A stretch of DNA of 64,000 bases from Nakamurella deserti (GCF_003260015.1 NZ_QCXS01000002.1:372001-436000); one strand, 5' to 3'. Counted from the stretch's first letter, positions 34,139-43,849 are shown. A program made the numbers and translations. The notes: generated by a model from the letters alone, not told the origin.

Positions 34139-34519
34139 ATGACGACCGCCGAGACCGTCGCGCCAGTCGGCGACACCGCCGCACCCGTCGCCGCCCACGG
34201 TGCCACCCTCACCCCCAGTGCCGCGGCCAAGGCCCGTGCGCTGCTCGAGCGAGAGGGCAACCCGGAGATGGTGCTCCGCATCGCCGTGCAGCCCGGTGGC
34301 TGCTCCGGCCTGCGCTACGAGCTGTTCTTCGACGACCGGACCCTCGACGGCGACGCCGTGGTGGAGTTCGACACCGTCGGCCTGGCCATCGACCGGATGT
34401 CCAAGCCGTACCTCGACGGCGCGACGATCGACTTCGTCGACACCATCGAGAAGCAGGGCTTCACGATCGACAACCCGAACGCCGGCAACTCCTGCGCGTG
34501 CGGGGACTCGTTCCACTGA
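34139..34519 (+). CDS. erpA: IscA/ErpA-type iron-sulfur cluster carrier
   Basis: This 126-residue A-type carrier delivers Fe-S clusters to apo-proteins. The three cysteine ligands are Cys in PGGCSGLRYELFF near 51 and the CxC in NSCACGDSFH near the C-terminus. LTPSAAAKARALLE is the usual first helix. In mycobacteria the homologue Rv2204c lies a few genes from ctaC. An ATG at 34133 in the same frame directly abuts the AAGGGG, so I start at ATG 34139, which gives 6 nt spacing. The N-terminal 20 residues are a variable Ala/Val extension. Confidence 0.9.
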   Translation: MTTAETVAPVGDTAAPVAAHGATLTPSAAAKARALLEREGNPEMVLRIAVQPGGCSGLRYELFFDDRTLDGDAVVEFDTVGLAIDRMSKPYLDGATIDFVDTIEKQGFTIDNPNAGNSCACGDSFH

Positions 34520-34538
34520 TCGACCGAACACGCTGCAC

Positions 34539-34572
34539 CGACGGCCCGCCGGGGACACCCGGCGGGCCGTCG
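34539..34572 (+). terminator. Hairpin terminator after erpA
   Basis: A perfect 15-bp stem (34539-34553 with 34558-34572) closes a GACA tetraloop 20 nt after the erpA stop. There is no T-run. Confidence 0.75.
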
Positions 34573-34670
34573 GCGTGTGCGGGCCGTGTGGACGGACGCG
34601 GACCGCGTGACACACTTCCGACGTCTGCTGTTCGTCCTGCCGTCACCCCCTGATGCTCGTGGAGGTCCCC

Positions 34671-35660
34671 GTGACCGTTGTCGTGGCCGGTTCGATCGCC
34701 ACCGATCATCTGATGCACTATCCGGGCCGGTTCACCGACTCGCTGCTGCCCGACCAGCTGCACCGGGTGTCGCTGTCGTTCCTGGTCGACGACCTGGTGG
34801 TGCGCCGCGGCGGGTGTGCCGCGAACATCACGTTCGGCATGGGCCTGCTCGGGACCGTGCCGGTGCTGCTCGGCACGGTCGGCGCCGATTTCGCCGACTA
34901 CGAGGCCTGGCTGCGCCGGCACGGCGTGGACTGCGACTGGGTCGGCACCTACACCGACGTCCAGACCGCCCGTTTCGTGTGCACCACCGACGACGACATG
35001 AACCAGATCGCCACCTTCTACGCCGGGGCGATGGCGCGCTCCCGGGAGCTGGAGATCGGGCCCATCGCGGCGGCGCACCCGGTCGACCTCGTCGTGATCA
35101 GTGCCGACGACCCCGAGGGCATGCTGCGGCACGCCCGCGAGTGCCGTGAGCGCGGCTTCCCGTTCGCCGCCGACCCCTCCCAGCAGCTGGCCCGGATGGA
35201 CGGCGAGCAAGCGGCGACGCTCATCACCGGCGCCGCGCTGCTGTTCAGCAACGACTACGAGCTGGGGCTGCTGACCGCCAGGACCGGCTGGTCGGTCGAG
35301 GAGATCATGACCCACGTCGAGTGCCGGGTGACCACGCACGGCAAGGACGGCGTCCGGATCGTGCACCGCGACGGCACCAGCATCACCGTCGGCGTCGTGC
35401 CGGAGATCGTCAAGGTCGACCCCACCGGCGTCGGCGACGGTTTCCGGGCGGGCTTCCTTGCCGGCCGCGAGCGCGGCCTGGACCTGGAGCGCTCCGCGCA
35501 GCTCGGGTCGCTGATCGCCACCCTGGTGCTGGAGACCGTCGGCACCCAGGAGTGGATCCTGGACTGGGACCTGAGCTACCCCCGGCTGGAGGCCGCGTAC
35601 GGCACCCCGGCGGCGACCGAGATCATGGCCGCCCTCGGGGTGCTCGTCCCCAGCGCCTGA
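34671..35660 (+). CDS. adoK: PfkB-family carbohydrate kinase, probable adenosine kinase
   Basis: This 329-residue ribokinase-fold protein has VVVAGSIATDHLMHYPGRF at the N-terminus, RRGGCAANITFGMGLLG near 45, and the PfkB C-terminal signature DPTGVGDGFRAGFLAG near 253 with the catalytic Asp of GVGD. These segments and the position next to asnB and ctaC match mycobacterial Rv2202c, which phosphorylates adenosine. Purine salvage is therefore the likely role, though sugar kinase activity cannot be excluded. GTG 34671 has GGAGG 5 nt upstream and was preferred over the in-frame ATG at 34653. Confidence 0.85.
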   Translation: MTVVVAGSIATDHLMHYPGRFTDSLLPDQLHRVSLSFLVDDLVVRRGGCAANITFGMGLLGTVPVLLGTVGADFADYEAWLRRHGVDCDWVGTYTDVQTARFVCTTDDDMNQIATFYAGAMARSRELEIGPIAAAHPVDLVVISADDPEGMLRHARECRERGFPFAADPSQQLARMDGEQAATLITGAALLFSNDYELGLLTARTGWSVEEIMTHVECRVTTHGKDGVRIVHRDGTSITVGVVPEIVKVDPTGVGDGFRAGFLAGRERGLDLERSAQLGSLIATLVLETVGTQEWILDWDLSYPRLEAAYGTPAATEIMAALGVLVPSA

Positions 35661-35672
35661 GTGCGGCGGCGC

Positions 35673-37595
35673 TCAGAGCGTCACCGGGTAGTGCTCCTCC
35701 GGGATCGCCGGGGTGATCGCCCCGGTCACGAAGATGCCGTGCCACAGCAGGAAGACCAGGATCGCCCAGATCCGGCGTGAGTGGTCGGCCGTCCCCGCCC
35801 TGTGCGCCTCCAGCAGCGCGAGCGCCGCGGTGCGGTCCAGGAACTCCTCGGCCTGCGACGACACGATGATGTCGCGCGCCCAGTCGTGGGCCTCGTCGGC
35901 GAGGTAGTGCCGGATCGGCACCGGGAAGCCCAGCTTGCGCCGGTCGAGCACGTGCGGCGGGACGATGTCGGTGAGCGCCCGGCGCAACGCGAACTTGCTG
36001 GTCTCCCGGGTGATCTTGAGGTGGGAGTCGACCTTGCGGGCCACGTCGAACACCTCGACGTCCAGGAACGGGACCCGCAGCTCGAGCGAGTTGGCCATGG
36101 TCATCTTGTCCGCCTTGACGAGGATGTCGCCGCGCAGCCAGGTGAACAGGTCCACGTGCTGCATCCGCGAGATCGGGTCCCAGCCCGCACTGGTGGCGTA
36201 CACCGGGTCGGTGACGTCGCGGAACGACACGTCCGGACGGTAGGTCCTCAACAGACCGGCCAGCTGCTCCTCGCGGAAGATCCGGGCGTTGCCGTAGTAG
36301 CGGTCGTGCAGGTCGATGGCGCCGCGGCGCAGCAGGTCCTTGCCGCGGAAACCGTCCGGCAGGGTACGGCCGACCGCCCCCAGGCCACGCCGCAGCGCTC
36401 CCGGCAGCCGGGTGATCGGCGCCAGGCTCTGCGGCTCCCGGTAGATGTTGTAGCCGCCGAACAGCTCGTCGGCGCCCTCGCCGGACAGCACCACCTTCAC
36501 GTGCTTGCGGGCCTCCCGCGCCACGAAGTACAGCGGCACCAGCGCCGGGTCGGCGACCGGGTCGTCGAGGTACCAGACGATCAGCGGGAGGGTGTCCATC
36601 AGCGCCTGCGCCGACACCGTCCGGACCACGTGCCGCACACCCAACGCCTCCGCGGTCTCGGCGGCCACGTCCACCTCGGAGTAGCCCTGCCGCTGGAAGC
36701 CGGTGGTGAAGGTGATCAGGTCCGGGTTGCTGCGCTTGGCCAGCGCGGCGATGGCCGTCGAGTCGATGCCACCGGACAGGAACGCGCCGACGGTGACGTC
36801 GGCCCGCATGTGCTTGGCCACCGAGTCGGTGAGCACCTCCGCGATCTCGGCGTACAGCGCCGGCCGGGACGGCCCGGTGGCGGCGCGTGGCTCGGGGGTG
36901 AACACCGGGTGGAAGTAGCGGTGGAACGCGGGGCGGCCCGCGTCCGGTGCGACCGTGAAGCGGGTGCCGGACTCGACGCGGCGGACGGCGGTGTCCATGG
37001 TCGCGGGCTCGGGCACGTACTGCAGCACCAGGTAGTGCTGCAGGGCGGTCGGGTCGACCACGGCGGGACCGGTCAGCTCGCGCGCGCCCTTGGCCTCCGA
37101 GGAGAAGATCCAGCCGGCGCCGGGAACCTCGGCGTAGAACAGCGGCTTGATGCCGAACGGGTCGCGGGCACCGAACAGCGTCCGGGTCGCGGTGTCCCAG
37201 ATGAGGAAGGCGAACATGCCGCGCAGCCGGTCGACGACGTCGGCGCCCCAGTGGTGGAACCCGGCGACGATGGCCTCACCGTCGCCGTGCGTGAGAAACG
37301 TCGCACCGAACTCCCGGGTGAGCTCGGCACGCAGCTCCAGGTAGTTGTAGATCTCCCCGTTGAACACCAGGGCGTAGCGCTGCGGATCCTCCGGAGGCCC
37401 CCAACGCAGGGGCTGGTGGGCGTGCTCGATGTCGATGATCGACAGTCGGTTGAATCCGAACACCACGTCCTGGTCCTGCCAGGTCCCGCCCTCGTCGGGC
37501 CCGCGGTGCCGCGCACACTGCATGCCGGCCGCGACGGCGTCGACGCGCGAGGCGGCGTCGCCGGTGGTGGACAGATACCCCATGAGTCCGCACAT
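35673..37595 (-). CDS. asnB: Asparagine synthetase (glutamine-hydrolysing)
   Basis: This is a two-domain amidotransferase of 640 residues. The N-terminal Ntn glutaminase begins MCGLMGYL with the catalytic Cys2 exposed after Met removal, followed by ARHRGPDEGG and VFNGEIYNYLELR. The synthetase domain has the PP-loop FLSGGIDSTAIAAL near 275-288 and LSGEGADELFGGYNIYR near 380. It makes asparagine from aspartate, ATP and glutamine; in mycobacteria and corynebacteria relatives may instead amidate cell-wall peptides. ATG 37595 was chosen because it exposes Cys2, and AAGACT (37608-37603) lies 8 nt before it. Confidence 0.93.
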   Translation of the reverse strand: MCGLMGYLSTTGDAASRVDAVAAGMQCARHRGPDEGGTWQDQDVVFGFNRLSIIDIEHAHQPLRWGPPEDPQRYALVFNGEIYNYLELRAELTREFGATFLTHGDGEAIVAGFHHWGADVVDRLRGMFAFLIWDTATRTLFGARDPFGIKPLFYAEVPGAGWIFSSEAKGARELTGPAVVDPTALQHYLVLQYVPEPATMDTAVRRVESGTRFTVAPDAGRPAFHRYFHPVFTPEPRAATGPSRPALYAEIAEVLTDSVAKHMRADVTVGAFLSGGIDSTAIAALAKRSNPDLITFTTGFQRQGYSEVDVAAETAEALGVRHVVRTVSAQALMDTLPLIVWYLDDPVADPALVPLYFVAREARKHVKVVLSGEGADELFGGYNIYREPQSLAPITRLPGALRRGLGAVGRTLPDGFRGKDLLRRGAIDLHDRYYGNARIFREEQLAGLLRTYRPDVSFRDVTDPVYATSAGWDPISRMQHVDLFTWLRGDILVKADKMTMANSLELRVPFLDVEVFDVARKVDSHLKITRETSKFALRRALTDIVPPHVLDRRKLGFPVPIRHYLADEAHDWARDIIVSSQAEEFLDRTAALALLEAHRAGTADHSRRIWAILVFLLWHGIFVTGAITPAIPEEHYPVTL

Positions 37596-37670
37596 ACCGT
37601 CGAGTCTTGCGCATCCCGGCGGCACCGTCGGCCGCGCGCGCCCGGCCACGTGGGAAGTCGCTGTGTGAAG

Positions 37671-37676
37671 TAGCCT
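37671..37676 (+). promoter_or_regulatory. -10 element of ctaC
   Basis: TAGCCT predicts a start near 37683, giving a 20-nt leader with AAAGG (37695-37699) before the ctaC GTG. The divergent asnB start is about 75 nt away. Confidence 0.5.
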
Positions 37677-37702
37677 GAAGCCCTAGGAACGATGAAAGGC
37701 GT

Positions 37703-38644
37703 GTGACTGTGGCTGGATCTCGACTGCGGCGTTTCACCCTCGTGGGTGGGCTCGCGGGCGCCTCGCTGCTGCTGAGCGGGTGTTCACTCGCGGACCTGCC
37801 GCGTTTCGGCTGGCCGGAGGGGCACACCGACGAGGGCGCGGCCATGCAGTACTTCTGGTCGGCGACGTTCATCGCGGCCCTGGTCATCGGTATCGGCGTC
37901 TGGGGCCTGATGTTCTGGTCCTTCGCGCTGCACCGGAAGAAGAAGGGCTCGCCGCTCTACCCGAAGCAGACCAAGGAGAACCTGCCCTTGGAGATCGTCT
38001 ACACCGCGATCCCCATGGTGCTGGTGATGATCCTGTTCTATTTCACCGTCACCACCGAGAACAAGGTCCTCAAGATGGAGGCCAACCCCGACGTCACCGT
38101 CGAGGTCACCGCGTTCAAGTGGAACTGGGACTTCTCCTACCAGGGCACGGTCAGCCCGGACGGCACCGCCGACGGCCTCGTGCACACGATCGGCTCCAGC
38201 TCCGAGATCCCGGTGCTCATCCTGCCGACCAACAAGGTCATCCAGTACGAGCTGCAGTCACGTGACGTCATCCACTCCTTCTGGGTGCCGGACTTCCTGT
38301 TCAAGCGCGACGTCTTCCCGTCGCCGGAAGCCAACCAGGTCGACAACGGCGACAAGTTCCAGAACACCATCACCGTCGAGGGCGCCATGGTGGGCCGCTG
38401 CGCCGAGCTCTGCGGGCAGTACCACTCGATGATGAACTTCGAGGTCAGGGCCATGCCCGAGCAGCTCTACAACGACTACCTCGACCTGCGGCAGGCGGTG
38501 AACCCGGGCACCGGCCGTGGCTACACCAACGCCGAGGCACTGGCCGAGATGAACTGCGGTGAGCTGTGTGCGCCCACGGCGACCACCACCGAGACGTTCG
38601 ACACCCGCCGCACCGCGGATAACATCATCGCCGGGGGGAACTGA
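37703..38644 (+). CDS. ctaC: Cytochrome c oxidase subunit II (aa3)
   Basis: This is the copper-bearing subunit of the terminal oxidase, 313 residues. A lipobox LLLSGC places the lipidated Cys at residue 27. Two helices follow near 52-75 and 100-118, then the CuA domain. The CuA ligands are His in VIHSFWVPDF and the GRCAELCGQYHSMM motif near 232-245. In actinobacteria the oxidase forms a supercomplex with the QcrCAB complex encoded on the opposite strand at 40.1-43.7 kb. GTG 37703 has AAAGG upstream. The C-terminus carries a 50-residue extension with two further cysteines (EMNCGELC), unusual for the family. Confidence 0.94.
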   Translation: MTVAGSRLRRFTLVGGLAGASLLLSGCSLADLPRFGWPEGHTDEGAAMQYFWSATFIAALVIGIGVWGLMFWSFALHRKKKGSPLYPKQTKENLPLEIVYTAIPMVLVMILFYFTVTTENKVLKMEANPDVTVEVTAFKWNWDFSYQGTVSPDGTADGLVHTIGSSSEIPVLILPTNKVIQYELQSRDVIHSFWVPDFLFKRDVFPSPEANQVDNGDKFQNTITVEGAMVGRCAELCGQYHSMMNFEVRAMPEQLYNDYLDLRQAVNPGTGRGYTNAEALAEMNCGELCAPTATTTETFDTRRTADNIIAGGN

Positions 38645-38646
38645 CG

Positions 38647-39054
38647 ATGAAGGTCGAATACCGCCTCTTCCTCTGGCTCGCCGTCTTCTTCTTCGTGGCG
38701 GCCCTGATCTACGGCATCTTCGCCGGCGCGGACGAGCCGGTCGGTGTCGTCGGTATCGCGCTCACCGGTGGCCTGTCGCTGATCGTCGGCTCGTTCCTGT
38801 GGTTCTCCGCGCGGCGGCTGCAGCAGGTCCGGCCCGAGGACAACATCGACGCCGAGGTCTCCGACGGCGCGGGCGAGCTGGGGTTCTTCTCCCCGGGTTC
38901 CTACTGGCCGATCTGCATCGCCGGATCGGCGGCCGTGTTCGCGGTCGGCACCGCGTTCCTGCAGGTCTGGCTGATGATCATCGCGGGCATCTTCCTGGTC
39001 ATGAGCATCTGCGGCCTGCTGTTCGAATACCACCGGGCGCCGGCCGACCACTGA
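38647..39054 (+). CDS. ctaF: Actinobacterial cytochrome c oxidase subunit IV
   Basis: This 135-residue four-helix protein lies 2 nt after ctaC, the constant position of ctaF (Rv2199c). Helices are near 5-25 (LFLWLAVFFFVAALIYGIF), 35-52, 82-100 and 103-123. PEDNIDAEVSDGAGELGFFSPGSYWPI in the central loop is the conserved actinobacterial signature, given here across residues 65-92. It is a structural subunit of the aa3 oxidase. A canonical terminator follows 32 nt after its stop. Confidence 0.92.
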   Translation: MKVEYRLFLWLAVFFFVAALIYGIFAGADEPVGVVGIALTGGLSLIVGSFLWFSARRLQQVRPEDNIDAEVSDGAGELGFFSPGSYWPICIAGSAAVFAVGTAFLQVWLMIIAGIFLVMSICGLLFEYHRAPADH

Positions 39055-39067
39055 CCCACCGCGCACC

Positions 39068-40015
39068 GTGCATCCCGCTTCGACGAACCCGCCGGCCCTG
39101 CCGGCGGGTTTTTCGTTGCGTGCGCTGACCCCGGACGACGCGGCAGCGGTCGTGGAACTGGTCCGGGCGGACGAGATCGCGGTGCTGGGGGAGGCGTTCC
39201 TCGACGTCGCCGACCTGCTGGGCACCTGGGCGCGGCCGAGCTTCCGTCTCGACACCGACACCGTCGGCGTGATTGATCGGCAGGGCCGGCTGGTCGCCTT
39301 CGCGGAGCTGTCCACCCCCGAGCGCGCCGAGGCCGTCGTGGCGCCGGCGGTCCGCGGCCTGGGGATCGGCTCGGTCCTCGCGGGCTGGCTCGAGCGCCGC
39401 GCCGTCGAGCACGGGTCGGTCATCGTCGGCCAGACGCTCGCGTCGCAGCACCACGGGGCCGTCCAGTTGCTCCGCAGCCGCGGTTACGCACCCCGGTGGA
39501 CCTCCTGGGTTCTCCGCCTGCCCCCGACCGCGCAGATCGTCCAGCCGGCGCTGCCCGCCGGCTGGGTGATCCGGGCGTTCCTGCCGGGTCGCGACGAACA
39601 GGCCGCCTACCGCACCGTCGAGGACGCCTTCGGCGAGTGGCCGCACCGTCCGCCGGTGACCTACGACGACTGGGCGGCGATGATCCTGGGCCGACCGCGA
39701 TTCCAGCCGTGGCAGCTGCTGCTGGCGACCGACCCGGAGGGCGCTGTCCGGGGCGTGGCGGCCCTGGCGCTGTCCGACGACGGCCAGGGCTGGATCGAGC
39801 AGCTGGCGGTCGCACGCGACCACCGGGGGCGTGGGCTGGGTCGTGCGCTGCTGGCGGCGGGCTTCGCGGCGACCCGGGACCACGGCGCCCGCGACGCGAT
39901 GCTGTCCACCGATTCCCGCACCGGCGCGCTGGACCTGTACCTGCACGTCGGCATGGTGGTGCAGGCCGAGTTCGTGCAGTGGGCGAAGCGGATGACCGCG
40001 ACGGCCGGGTCCTGA
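39068..40015 (+). CDS. Tandem GNAT acetyltransferase
   Basis: This 315-residue protein has two GNAT-like domains. The first (about 15-145) has a weakened acetyl-CoA loop, PAVRGLGIGSVLAGWLERR. The second (about 155-310) has the canonical one, LAVARDHRGRGLGRALLAAGF, and SLRALTPDD resembles a domain start. Tandem GNAT proteins in actinobacteria include mycothiol synthase, but the substrate here is unknown. The start is uncertain: GTG 39068 gives the full frame but has no ribosome binding site and puts a terminator inside the gene. TTG 39116 lies just after the terminator. In mycobacteria mmpS3 occupies this place. Confidence 0.75.
   Translation: MHPASTNPPALPAGFSLRALTPDDAAAVVELVRADEIAVLGEAFLDVADLLGTWARPSFRLDTDTVGVIDRQGRLVAFAELSTPERAEAVVAPAVRGLGIGSVLAGWLERRAVEHGSVIVGQTLASQHHGAVQLLRSRGYAPRWTSWVLRLPPTAQIVQPALPAGWVIRAFLPGRDEQAAYRTVEDAFGEWPHRPPVTYDDWAAMILGRPRFQPWQLLLATDPEGAVRGVAALALSDDGQGWIEQLAVARDHRGRGLGRALLAAGFAATRDHGARDAMLSTDSRTGALDLYLHVGMVVQAEFVQWAKRMTATAGS
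39086..39113 (+). terminator. Intrinsic terminator of ctaC-ctaF
   Basis: An 11-bp stem (39086-39096 with 39100-39110) has a CCT loop and is followed by a run of five T (39109-39113). It is the only classical hairpin-plus-T-run in the window. It lies inside the first 15 codons of the annotated GNAT frame. Confidence 0.88.
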
Positions 40016-40087
40016 CGCCTCCCGCCGCCTGACCGCAGGACGACGTGGCCCGGCGGCGCCGAACCGCGCGACCGGTCCGGAAACGAC

Positions 40088-40123
40088 GGAACCGCCGCCC
40101 CCGGGTGGGGGAGCGGCGGTTCC
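40088..40123. terminator. Bidirectional terminator between the GNAT gene and qcrB
   Basis: An 11-bp stem (40088-40098 with 40113-40123) encloses a further CCCC/GGGG pairing and lies between two convergent stops. Confidence 0.7.
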
Positions 40124-40138
40124 GGTACAGCGGGTGGG

Positions 40139-41779
40139 TCAGCGATCCAGCGTCTTCGTCGCGCTCTTGGCGCCGGCGATCGGCGAGTTCTCGCCTCCGA
40201 GATCCGGACCGGAGTCGAGATGACCGCGGTCGTCCTTCGGCCGGAGCACGCCCTTCACGGCGTGACCCGCGGAGCCGAGCTGGTTCATCCGCTTCGGCAC
40301 CGACGCGCCCTGGTACTCCAGCGGGATCGGGTGACCGTGGCTGTCGACACCGTCGAGGCTCTGGTGCACCTCGATGAACTCACCGTGCGGGAGCCGCTTG
40401 ATGATGCCGGTCTCCACACCGTGCTCCAGGACCGCCCGGTCGGCATGCTGCAGGCCGAGGCAGATCCGGTAGACCGCGATGTAGGTGATGATCGGCGCGA
40501 CGAACGAGCCGATACGGCCGATCCAGGTCATCACGTTCAGCGAGATGTCGAACTTGAGCGCGATGATGTCGTTGCCGCCCATGATCAGGTTCATCACGTA
40601 GAAGGCGATGAACGCCGACCCGAGGGCGGTACGGACCGGCACGTCGCGCGGCCGCTGCAGGATGTTGTGCAGCGCGTTGTCCTTGGTGAACTTGCGTTCG
40701 ATCCACGGGTACGCCGACACCAGGATGAGCAGCACCGTCGCCCCGACGATCGCCGGGAAGAACACCGCGGGGATCTGGTAGCGACCGAACAGGTTGTGGA
40801 TCTCCCAGGCGGGCCAGATACGCACCAGGCCGTCGAGGAAGCCCATGTAGAAGTCGGGTTGCACACCGGCCGACACCTGCGACGGGTTGTACGGACCCAG
40901 CAACCACACCGGGTTGATCTGGAAGACACCCGCCATGACGACGGTGATGCCGGCGACGATGGCGAAGAAGCCGGTGGCCTTGAGACCGAACACCGGCATG
41001 ACGCGGACGCCGACGACGTTGTTCTCGGTGGCGCGGGGGCCGGCGAACTGGGTGTGCTTCTGGAACCAGACCAGGCCGACGTGCACCGCGATCAACGCCA
41101 GGATGATGCCGGGGATGAGCAGGATGTGCAGGCTGTAGAACCGGCCGATGATGATCTCGCCCGGGTAGTCGCCGCCGAACGCGGCCCAGTGGATCCAGGT
41201 ACCCATCACCGGGATGGACAGCAGGAAGGCGGAGACGGCGCGGAGGCCGGTGCCCGACAGCAGGTCGTCGGGGAGCGAGTAGCCCATGAAGCCCTCGGCC
41301 ATGCCCAGCACCAGCAGCAGCACGCCGATGACCCAGTTTGCCTCGCGCGGCTTGCGGAAGGCGCCGGTGAAGAACACCCGCATCATGTGCAGCATCATCG
41401 ACGCCAGGAACAGCAGCGCCGCCCAGTGGTGGATCTGCCGGATCAGCAGACCGCCGCGGATCTCGAACGAGATGTCCAGCGAGGACGCGTAGGCGACCGA
41501 CATCGGCACGCCGCGCAGCTTGTCGTAGACACCCTGGTAGACGGTCTCGGTCATCGAGGCGTCGAAGAACAGGGTGAGCCAGACGCCGGACAGCAGCAGG
41601 ATGACGAAGCTGTACATCGCGACTTCACCCAGCAGGAACGACCAGTGGGTGGGGAAGACCTTGTTGAAGATCTGGGTCCGCAGCGGACGGGCGCCGTGGT
41701 AACGGACGTCCATCTCGTCCAGCTGCTTCACCACCAGCGACGGCTTGGTCGGTGCCGTTGCTGTCGTGAGTCGGCTCAT
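40139..41779 (-). CDS. qcrB: Menaquinol-cytochrome c reductase cytochrome b subunit
   Basis: This 546-residue cytochrome b carries the two b haems and the quinol sites. It has the expected haem-ligand histidines in [24 protein letters not shown] (given across 110-135) and in [25 protein letters not shown]-like and SMP-like regions and the long C-terminal cytoplasmic extension typical of actinobacteria are present. It works with QcrA and QcrC in electron transfer from menaquinol to the aa3 oxidase without a soluble cytochrome c. The ATG overlaps the qcrA stop by ATGA. Confidence 0.95.
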   Translation of the reverse strand: MSRLTTATAPTKPSLVVKQLDEMDVRYHGARPLRTQIFNKVFPTHWSFLLGEVAMYSFVILLLSGVWLTLFFDASMTETVYQGVYDKLRGVPMSVAYASSLDISFEIRGGLLIRQIHHWAALLFLASMMLHMMRVFFTGAFRKPREANWVIGVLLLVLGMAEGFMGYSLPDDLLSGTGLRAVSAFLLSIPVMGTWIHWAAFGGDYPGEIIIGRFYSLHILLIPGIILALIAVHVGLVWFQKHTQFAGPRATENNVVGVRVMPVFGLKATGFFAIVAGITVVMAGVFQINPVWLLGPYNPSQVSAGVQPDFYMGFLDGLVRIWPAWEIHNLFGRYQIPAVFFPAIVGATVLLILVSAYPWIERKFTKDNALHNILQRPRDVPVRTALGSAFIAFYVMNLIMGGNDIIALKFDISLNVMTWIGRIGSFVAPIITYIAVYRICLGLQHADRAVLEHGVETGIIKRLPHGEFIEVHQSLDGVDSHGHPIPLEYQGASVPKRMNQLGSAGHAVKGVLRPKDDRGHLDSGPDLGGENSPIAGAKSATKTLDR

Positions 41780-42885
41780 GATTCGTATCTCCCCTTGTTC
41801 TCCCAGAAACCGGGCCCCACGGGTTCGGTGAAATCGCTGACGGCGATGAAGTAGCCCTCATCGTCGAGGGTGATCGGCAGCTGCGGGAGCGGCCGACCGG
41901 CCGGTCCGAAGACCGGGCGGGCGCCGTCGTTCACGTCGAACTGCGACTGGTGGCACGGGCACAGGATGCGGCCGGTCTGCTGCTCGTAGAGCGAGACCGG
42001 GCACCCGACGTGCGTGCAGATCTTGGAGTAGGCGTAGTAGTCACCGAAGCGGTACGTCTCGTGGCCCTCGCGGACCTTGACCGGCTCGTTGGACCGCAGC
42101 CGGAACAGCATCACCGGGGCGTCGGACGCCTTGGCGCCACCCGGGACGGCCGGGAAGACGGTCATCATCGCGCCGGCCGCCATGTCACTGGGCCGGACGG
42201 GAGTGCCGTCCTGCCCGACGAGGCGGACCTTCGTGCCGTCGGCCGCCGGGGCCCACGGGGTGACCCACAGCTGCGACTCGTCGCCCTCGGCCCACGGGTT
42301 CTTCACGAATCCGCCGAGCACCGGGACGGCCGCGGCGACGGTGAGACCGCCACCGGCCAACAGCAGCGAGCCCTTGAGCATGCCGCGGCGCTTGATCAGG
42401 CCGGACTTGTCACCGACGTCGGTGAGCTCTCCGGCGAGCGTGCGCCGGTCCAGCTCGGCCGAGAGGCCGTCATGGCGCTGCTGCACGGCCAGCTCGTGCG
42501 GCATGATGCGCCGCGCGATTCCGACCACCCCGACGCCGAGGCACAGGATGGTCAGTCCGAGGCTGAGTCCGAGCAGCGGGTTGTACAGTGCGTAGACCCA
42601 CTGGTCCGCGTCGTACCAGGGCTTGTACTGCTGGGGCCACCAGATGAACACGACCGCGGTGAGCACGCCGAACACGGCGGTCAGCACGAACCACTTGGCC
42701 ACCGCCCGCTCGGCGTTCTTGTCGGCGGGGCTGCCCGGCACGTAGCGCGGGCCGTACTCGACGAGCTCGACCCCGTCGAGCCGGGCGCCGAGGCGCGCCA
42801 GCTCGTCCCGGGACATGGTCGCCAACTGCTCCGGCGTGGGGGTGTCCGTGGTGGAGACCTCGCCGTTCACTACCTCGCCGCTCAC
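41776..42885 (-). CDS. qcrA: Menaquinol-cytochrome c reductase Rieske iron-sulfur subunit
   Basis: This 369-residue actinobacterial Rieske protein has three N-terminal helices (near 62-83, 100-125 and 165-190) and a C-terminal 2Fe-2S domain with CTHVGC and CPCHQS near 292 and 313. KRRGMLKG before the third helix is a possible twin-arginine export signal, as known for the actinobacterial family. I start at GTG 42885, which overlaps the qcrC stop by GTGA and has GGGAG 5 nt upstream. The open frame extends six codons further. Confidence 0.94.
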   Translation of the reverse strand: MSGEVVNGEVSTTDTPTPEQLATMSRDELARLGARLDGVELVEYGPRYVPGSPADKNAERAVAKWFVLTAVFGVLTAVVFIWWPQQYKPWYDADQWVYALYNPLLGLSLGLTILCLGVGVVGIARRIMPHELAVQQRHDGLSAELDRRTLAGELTDVGDKSGLIKRRGMLKGSLLLAGGGLTVAAAVPVLGGFVKNPWAEGDESQLWVTPWAPAADGTKVRLVGQDGTPVRPSDMAAGAMMTVFPAVPGGAKASDAPVMLFRLRSNEPVKVREGHETYRFGDYYAYSKICTHVGCPVSLYEQQTGRILCPCHQSQFDVNDGARPVFGPAGRPLPQLPITLDDEGYFIAVSDFTEPVGPGFWENKGRYES

Positions 42886-43712
42886 GCGCGCGCTCCCATC
42901 CACAACATGACACCGACGATGAGACCCATGCCCACGATGAAGGCGAAGAAGCCCTCCGAGACCGGACCGAAACCACCCAGGCCGTAGCCGCCCGGATCCA
43001 TCGACGCCTTGGCGCTCTGCACGTACGTGACGATCGCGACCTTCTCGTCCGGGGTCAGCTGGCCGTCGGAGAACTTCGGCATGTTCTCCGGGCCGTGCAG
43101 CATCGCCGCGTAGATCTGGGAGTCGGTGGCCGGACCGAGGTCGGGTGCGTACTTGCCCTGCGACAGCGCACCGCCCTTGCCGGTGAAGTTGTGGCAGGAC
43201 GCGCAGTTCAGGCGGTAGAGCTCGGCGCCCTTGGCGACGGCCGCGTTGTCGCGGAGCTCGGCGCTGGTGCCGTCGGGTGCGGTGGGGACCTCGGGGCCGC
43301 CGCCGTTGGCCTGGATGTAGGCCCCGAGCGCCTGGACCTCCTGCGGGTTGAAGAACGGCTCCTTGCGGGGCGCCTGCGCGGAGTTGTCGGCGAGCGGCAT
43401 CCGGCCGGTGGACACCTGGAAGTAGGTGGCCGCCTGGCCGACGCCGATCAGCGACGGCCCGCGGTCCGGGACGCCCTGCAGGTTCTCACCGTGGCAGGTG
43501 ATGCAGGAGTTGGAGTAGAGCGCCGCACCGGCGGCGATCTGGGTCTCGTCGACCGCGCCCGCTTCGGCCTGGTTGGGCGCGGGGGTGATGGCGGAGAACA
43601 GGAAACCGAAGCCGACCAGCGCGATCAGCAGGGTCAGCACGCCGCGGAGGCGGCGGTGTGACTTGCTGCGCGCGCGGATGCGCACCCGTGGGGGGAGCGT
43701 TGGCCGTTTCAT
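42882..43712 (-). CDS. qcrC: Menaquinol-cytochrome c reductase dihaem cytochrome c subunit
   Basis: This 276-residue membrane-anchored dihaem cytochrome c has haem motifs CITCH near 73 and CASCH near 172, a basic N-terminus with a signal-anchor helix (LRGVLTLLIALVGFGFLFSA) and a C-terminal helix (FFAFIVGMGLIVGVMLWMG). It replaces soluble cytochrome c and passes electrons directly to CtaC. ATG 43712 has AGGTG 5 nt upstream. The open frame extends under ctaE, but that part is non-coding. The 137 nt between it and ctaE may contain a separate promoter; I see no clear one. Confidence 0.94.
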   Translation of the reverse strand: MKRPTLPPRVRIRARSKSHRRLRGVLTLLIALVGFGFLFSAITPAPNQAEAGAVDETQIAAGAALYSNSCITCHGENLQGVPDRGPSLIGVGQAATYFQVSTGRMPLADNSAQAPRKEPFFNPQEVQALGAYIQANGGGPEVPTAPDGTSAELRDNAAVAKGAELYRLNCASCHNFTGKGGALSQGKYAPDLGPATDSQIYAAMLHGPENMPKFSDGQLTPDEKVAIVTYVQSAKASMDPGGYGLGGFGPVSEGFFAFIVGMGLIVGVMLWMGARA

Positions 43713-43849
43713 GGGGACACCTCGTCTGCAGTCGTTGCGGCGGGTCGTGCGGGTGGAGCGGTGGTGCGGCCGACTGCCTTGATCACTACCGGGATCAGGG
43801 TGGCGGCGGATGCACCGTGGGAAGACGATGTGGCGAGCACGTGAGGGAA

